From contig NC_067198.1 in the NCBI RefSeq assembly GCF_000699445.3, positions 7,376,801-7,440,800 of the forward strand: a stretch of 64,000 bases of DNA, in the 5' to 3' direction. The translations under genes and the position numbers were made by a program. Source of the stretch: Schistosoma haematobium (Eukaryota; Platyhelminthes; Trematoda; Strigeidida; Schistosomatidae). The notes beneath the pieces are model-generated. The model was not told the origin of the DNA and did no database searches. It worked only from the letters and a program-made list of their open reading frames with translations. This document shows positions 59,410 to 64,000 of this stretch, in pieces; position 1 is the stretch's first letter; the number at the start of each line of letters is the position of its first letter.

Positions 59410-59704
59410 GTAAGTCAAATAGATTATTAATTATTTTTTTTTTACTAAATTATATACATGCCATAACACTTTATCGTATATCGGGTGCATATTATCATTA
59501 TTTTAAATCGCCTCTAAAATATCTCATTGTTCCAGTAATTTTCAAAGCGAGACAGCATCCCAAGTTGTCCAAATGTATAATACATATGCTCTAGGGGTTT
59601 CAGCAAAATTATTTATTGTTGCTAATCAACTACGGTTGTTAATCGTAAAACAAGAAATGCAATTCTAATGACTTAGTCACTGTTGCCTTTATTTTAATCA
59701 TTTA
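59410..59704. other. No recognised gene (59410-59704)
   Basis: Start of flippase intron 7. Nothing recognised. Confidence 0.4.
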
Positions 59705-62567
59705 TTGAATACAAATTCTCATACAATAGAACTACACAAAAGAAAAGATAGTCATTGCCTTCTCGTTTCTGCCTACGTCAGTACTGACAGCTGCCTGGAT
59801 GAAGTGAAAGATGACTTTTACAGAAATCTTTCTGAACTTATTCTAAAGGCTAAACACTTGGGCACAGTACTCGTAGCAGGTGACTAGTGCCCAAGTAGGT
59901 AGCCTAAACCTAACAGAAAGACATTTAGGTGGGTATTTTAGTACTCCGACACAGCGAACAGATAATGGTGATCGTCTGCTGCAATTGTGCTCAAACAATG
60001 GTTTGTTTTTAGGGAACTAATTCTAAGCATAAGGAGAGACATAGTCTAACATGACGACAACCTGAATCAAACCAACGATGGACTGAAATAGACCATATTG
60101 CCATCAGTCGTCGTTGGAGAGAGTCGATAGAAGACTGTCTCTTGTTCTGGAATATACGCTTAGACTCTGACCATGCTCTGATACGGGCACGCATTTGCTT
60201 GCACCTCACTGGACACAGAAAAGGCATACCAAGAAGATCTATTAGAATTGTACTGAGTGACGAGAAAGTCGAAAGTAGATTCCAGGAACAACTGAGGTCA
60301 CACTTAGGTAGTTCTGAAAACGAGGCTGACCTAGATGTTGCTTGGAAAGATATACGAACAGGTGTGGAAACAGCGCTACAAAGAACCAATGGATTTCTCC
60401 AAGGGCTGTTGCACTGGTGGATTCTCGCAAACTCATCCCGTCAGGCTCTGGATACGATGATGAGTGGAAGCAAATCAGATCTAGGTTAAGCAAAAGTCTA
60501 AGGAACGACTGTGAGCAGTGGTAAGCATCGAAGGCAAAGGAGATGGACAAGGCGGCGGCTATAGGGAACATAAGACAACTCTTCAGACTCAAAGAAGAAA
60601 TTGGAACTAAAAATTCAAATGTAATTGAGACTATTTCAGAAAAAGACGACACTTTTATCTGCTCTCGACCCAGACGTTTAGAACGATGGGCGGAACACTT
60701 TAAGGAGCAGTTCAGCTGGCCTTCAGCTAGTCTACAACTACGCACAATTCCCAAACAGCCTGAATTGAACACTGAAGTAGGTCCTTCGACTCTAGCTAAA
60801 GTTCGAAAGGCTATAGTTAATCTGAAACGAAGAACAGCAGATGGTCCAGATGGATTGGCTTCAGAGGTCTTTAAGAATGGTGGTCTAATTTTAGCGATTA
60901 GGTTGACTAATATTTTTGCTAAAATCTGGGAATTGGACGTAATCCCATCTGACTGGTCGCAATCACTGACTATCGCAATATATAAGAAGGGGTCGAAATC
61001 ACCCTGTAATAACCATAGAGGGATTAATTTGACTAATATAGTATCTAAAATACTAGCTTCGATAATTATCAGACGCCGAACTAAGACTCGTGAACTGCAA
61101 ACACCAGAGAATCAAGCTGGCTTCAGACCTGGTGGTGATTGCATCGACCACATATGCACCATTAGTCAGGTTCTAGAACACAGGCATGCTTATCGGCGTC
61201 CGACGATGGTGGTTTTCCTTGACTTAAAAGCAGGATTTGACCCCGTAGACCGAGAGGTTCTGTGGCCGTGTCTGTCATTGAAAGGCGTACCTCAGAAGTA
61301 CATAAACCTTGTGAAGACTCTTTACTCGAACACTACTAGTTGAGTCATCTGTCATCTGATTTCGCAACCTCAAGTGGTGTCCGTCAAGACTGTCCACCAT
61401 CTCCATTTTTGTTCAATTTCATCATAGACATAATGTTGGAAATAACACTCTCATCGGCTGAATTTTCGGGCATTGATCTCCTACCAGGAGGTCCACTTAA
61501 CGACTTACAATACGCAGATGACATAGTCCCGTTTGATGAAGACGCTGACAAAATGCAGAGTATTTTGGTAGCACTGAGCAACAATGCCAGAATGTTTGGA
61601 ATGCGCTTCTCTCCCTCTAAATGCAAGCTGCTGCTTCAGGACTGGTCTGCGTCAACACCTGAACTAAGGATAGGGAGTGAAGTAGTCGAACGCGTTAACA
61701 ACTTCACTTACCTTGGAAGTCTGATCAGCCTTAATGGGTTGGTGTCTGACGAAATCTCAGCACGGATTCGAAAAGCTCGCTTGGCTTTTGCCAACTTGCG
61801 CCACCTATGGCGAAGGCGATATATCCGTCTATCAATAAAAGGACGAGTATACTGCGCGGCAGTCCGTTCTGTTTTACTTTACGGCTGCAAAACGTGGCCA
61901 TTAAGAGTAGAAGACACTCGTAAGCTACTAGTATTTGACCACAGATGCCTTAGAAATATTGCTGGCATCTGCTGGGATCACCGGGTAAGTAATAGTGAGG
62001 TTAGACGCAGGGTATTGTGTAATGATGGTAAATCAGTTAATGAGGTTATGAATCTTCATCGGCTGAGATGGTTGGGCCACATGTTACATATGCCTGAACA
62101 CCGATTACCACGGCGTGTAATGCTAACCGGTGTTGGGGAAGGTTGGAAGGAAGTTAGGGGCGGCCAAACCAAAACGTGGCATTAGTGCTTGAAGTCACTA
62201 ACTTTTAGTCTGAGCCATGTTGGTAGATGCAGACTACTTGGTTGGGGTCCGCGTGACAATCGTAACCAATGGTTGGAGACTCTTGGTGACGTGGCTCAGA
62301 ATCGATCACAATGGCGTCGGTGTATACACTCTCTGTCTTCCCTTAAACTAAGAGATTAAAATCGCTATATATCTTTCTTTCTACGAACTAATTCTTTCTT
62401 CCTGTAATATATTCTTATTGCAATCTTTCCTTTATATATTACCACCTCTGAATTAACTACTTCTATGAATCCGGTATCCATCTTGTTTTGTTATTGAGGT
62501 GTGGCAACTTGGACCGATTCATGTATGTGCTTGGTCCTACGTTGTAGCTGACTGACTGACTGACTTA
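59705..62567 (+). mobile_element. Family A retrotransposon, copy 3, inverted relative to copy 1
   Basis: It starts in EN (LLVSAYVSTDSCLDEVKDDF, 59705-59887, diverged), then from about 59925 is nearly identical to copy 1 in reverse orientation: RTDNGDRLLQLCSNN, IRARICLHLTGHRKGIPRRS, RT fingers (60543-61343) and palm to C terminus (61340-62185, 281 open codons with YADD). The 3' UTR and TGAC tail (62541-62567) match copy 2 rather than copy 1. An 8-bp duplication (GTCATCTG twice, 61344-61358) breaks the RT frame between fingers and palm. It is in sense orientation in flippase intron 7. Confidence 0.88.
60543..62185 (+). pseudogene. Family A reverse transcriptase (copy 3)
   Basis: Two long open blocks. 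The first, 266 codons, has RTADGPDGLASEVF, YKKGSKSPCNNHRGINL, NQAGFRPGGDCIDHI and VVFLDLKAGFDPVDREVL, ending at a TGA after YSNTTS. The second, 281 codons, has SSGVRQDCPPSPFLFNFIID, LQYADDIVPF, KCKLLLQDW, FTYLGSLIS, LLYGCKTW and HRLRWLGHML. Here the YADD region is in frame with the thumb, unlike copies 1 and 2. This is the best RT of family A in the window, still inactive because of the frame break. Confidence 0.88.
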
Positions 62568-62867
62568 TCCCATTTTGATGCCTACTATCAATGACAATAA
62601 TAGTAATAATAAATGACCGTATCAAGAGGTGTTCAACTGAACACCCGATAATTTCCTTGTTTTCATTGATTCCCTCACAGACACATAAGTGAGACATTAA
62701 TTAATATCGTCCTATTACTCTTCAGTTTTAAACGTCAGACGACAGTCTCACCCTTAGATTTTTTAAAACGACATATCTTTGCCAAAATAATTGTATATAT
62801 GCGTGCAATACAAGCAGTTTATTTGACATATTGAAATTAATTATGCTATGCATTGAGTAATTTATTT
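62568..62867. other. No recognised gene (62568-62867)
   Basis: Flippase intron 7 sequence, nothing recognised. Confidence 0.35.
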
Positions 62868-63005
62868 ATTTATTTAATTTATATGAACACAAATATTGGT
62901 GCAAAGGCGCACCAAATCACATGTGTGCCACACAATAACAATGAGAATGAAAAGAGATAGAGAATGTAAAGTGCGTATAAGAAAAAGGGGAACAATATCG
63001 TGCAG
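62868..63005 (-). mobile_element. Family B 3' end
   Basis: Minus-strand B terminus with tail (TTATTTATTTATTTA on plus), hairpin GGTGC-GCCTTT-GCACC and a 3' UTR of the subfamily also present at 50580-50745 (inverted). 5'-truncated near 63005. Confidence 0.75.
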
Positions 63006-63319
63006 AAATTAGTTTATGACAGTGAATTGATAGTGCTAATTGAAAGACATTATTATCCTGTTATATTAGTAGGACTCATAATTTTTATTCGTTTCGATAA
63101 GACACTCAATACTGGTCGGTATGTTTGTGCGTTCCACTTAATGACTGTAATTCGTCTGATTATTGTAGTAAGCGAATTGTTATTTTTACGTTTAGAAATA
63201 GACAAAGTTTAAAGCCTAGTTGTCCTTCTTCAAATTATAACTATCACACAGACTCTGGGTCGTCAGTATCGCATCTACAGTTCTGGTAGAATAGTCTGTA
63301 GAACAAATTAAATCCTACA

Positions 63320-63395
63320 CCGATTTCTTCTCACTGATGGAACTTTCTAATCTAACGGCACATAACTGACTGTTAATGGGGATCCAATCGATCAG
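63320..63395 (-). mobile_element. Small family B endonuclease fragment
   Basis: About 75 bp matching 56388-56465 (CCGATTTCTTCTCAC, GATGGAACTTTCTA, CAGTCGGTTATGTGC on the complement), the LDWIPINSQLCAVRLESS-type part of EN. The ends are ragged, and there is no 3' tail. Confidence 0.65.
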
Positions 63396-64000
63396 AAAGG
63401 GAGGTTAGAGGTTAGAATCAACTGCATGTGGAATTATATATATATAGTCTGTCAGTGGTTTATTTCTCAGTACTTGCTAAAAAGCCGTTTACTGACAAAT
63501 CACATGCAATCATTATTTGGTGATTGATCAACCCTACTGTATCAGAAAGCTTTTTATTCGGTTTGATATTTTTATTGACATTTAATATTATAACATTTAT
63601 TGTGGCCAGTGTTGTGACTTCCACGCTTTCTTCATACCTTATGATTTATTCATATACCATGTACAGACTTATGTACTCAACTTTGAGCCACATACTTTGG
63701 TTGTGTGTAAAGAAAAAAAGGCTAAGATGAGACCACATGTTAGAGGATTAAGCTGTTAATCAACCATTCACTAACTCTAGTCACTTGCCATCACAAGTCA
63801 TCGTTCAATATTATCTACTAAGTTAGGAGAGTTGGCTCAAGTGAAGTATGGATGAGGAATTCGTACACAGATAAAGTTATAGCAATCCATCACTTCAAAG
63901 CGGAAGCCCTGTGTATTAAAGAGTTATGTACAATCCTTTATTCGACGTTCGTAGCACCTCTTCTAGCATCCTTAAAATCGAAAGTGCTAATTATTATTTT
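63396..64000. other. No recognised gene (63396-64000)
   Basis: Flippase intron 7 continues, as far as can be seen. A 68-codon hydrophobic plus-strand frame (63524-63730) is not supported by splice sites or similarity to P4-ATPase membrane helices. Confidence 0.4.

Noticed and set aside
63524..63730. Hydrophobic 68-codon frame as a further flippase membrane exon
   Set aside because: No conserved P4-ATPase residues, no acceptor or donor in phase with exon 7, and the order (membrane helix before the DKTGT exon) would need M3-M4 signatures that are absent.

Overview
The window looks like nuclear DNA of a blood fluke (Schistosoma or a close relative). It is AT-rich, packed with decayed non-LTR retrotransposons of recognisably schistosome type (RTE-clade, CR1-clade, Penelope-like, Ty3/Gypsy), and it carries a gene with 35-40 nt introns at its 5' end followed by 7 kb introns, a gene architecture known from schistosomes. 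No rRNA, tRNA, CRISPR array or bacterial-type operon is visible.

Host genes. The one convincing host gene is the 5' part of a plus-strand P4-ATPase (phospholipid flippase, closest to ATP8A). Seven coding exons can be placed with intact splice sites and continuous reading frame: start ATG at 43637, then 43697-43820, 43859-43958, 43995-44093, 44134-44179, 51469-51653 and 59282-59409. The gene runs off the right edge. A separate P4-ATPase exon carrying the GDGAND hinge motif lies 29 kb upstream on the same strand (14682-14790). Because it encodes a late part of the protein, it must belong to another gene copy, a pseudogene relic or a misassembly.

Mobile elements. Three young non-LTR families dominate. 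Here they are called A (3.9 kb, RTE-like, 3' end with a TGAC-repeat tail), B (about 3.6 kb, related to A, 3' end with a conserved GGTGC hairpin and an AATAAATAA tail) and 'RTE' (3.2 kb, SR2/RTE type with one EN-RT reading frame). Left part (1-13 kb): an A fragment facing a nearly full-length A (904-4855, minus), a short B derivative (R), a small TIR element, a decayed CR1 and a plus-strand RTE/B composite. 13-23 kb: P4 exon, old RTE and A pieces, a Penelope-like endonuclease fragment, the end of a CR1 and a GC-rich promoter-like cluster near 19.1 kb. 23-30 kb: a CR1 element split by a near-complete RTE and by a second insertion. 30-34 kb: no recognised gene. 34-38 kb: Gypsy remains. 39-42 kb: a second RTE/B composite. 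43.6-59.4 kb: the flippase gene, whose first large intron holds A, CR1 and R copies and whose second large intron holds the complete RTE/B composite. 59.7-62.6 kb: an inverted A copy.

The main story is structural. The RTE-with-nested-B composite exists three times in 64 kb. Two copies are almost identical over 2.5 kb, including small nested insertions, so the copying was at DNA level (or is an assembly artefact). Many insertions can be read to the base, including two tiny 3'-end-only retroinsertions with 11-bp target duplications. All transposon reading frames examined carry stops, frameshifts or deletions.
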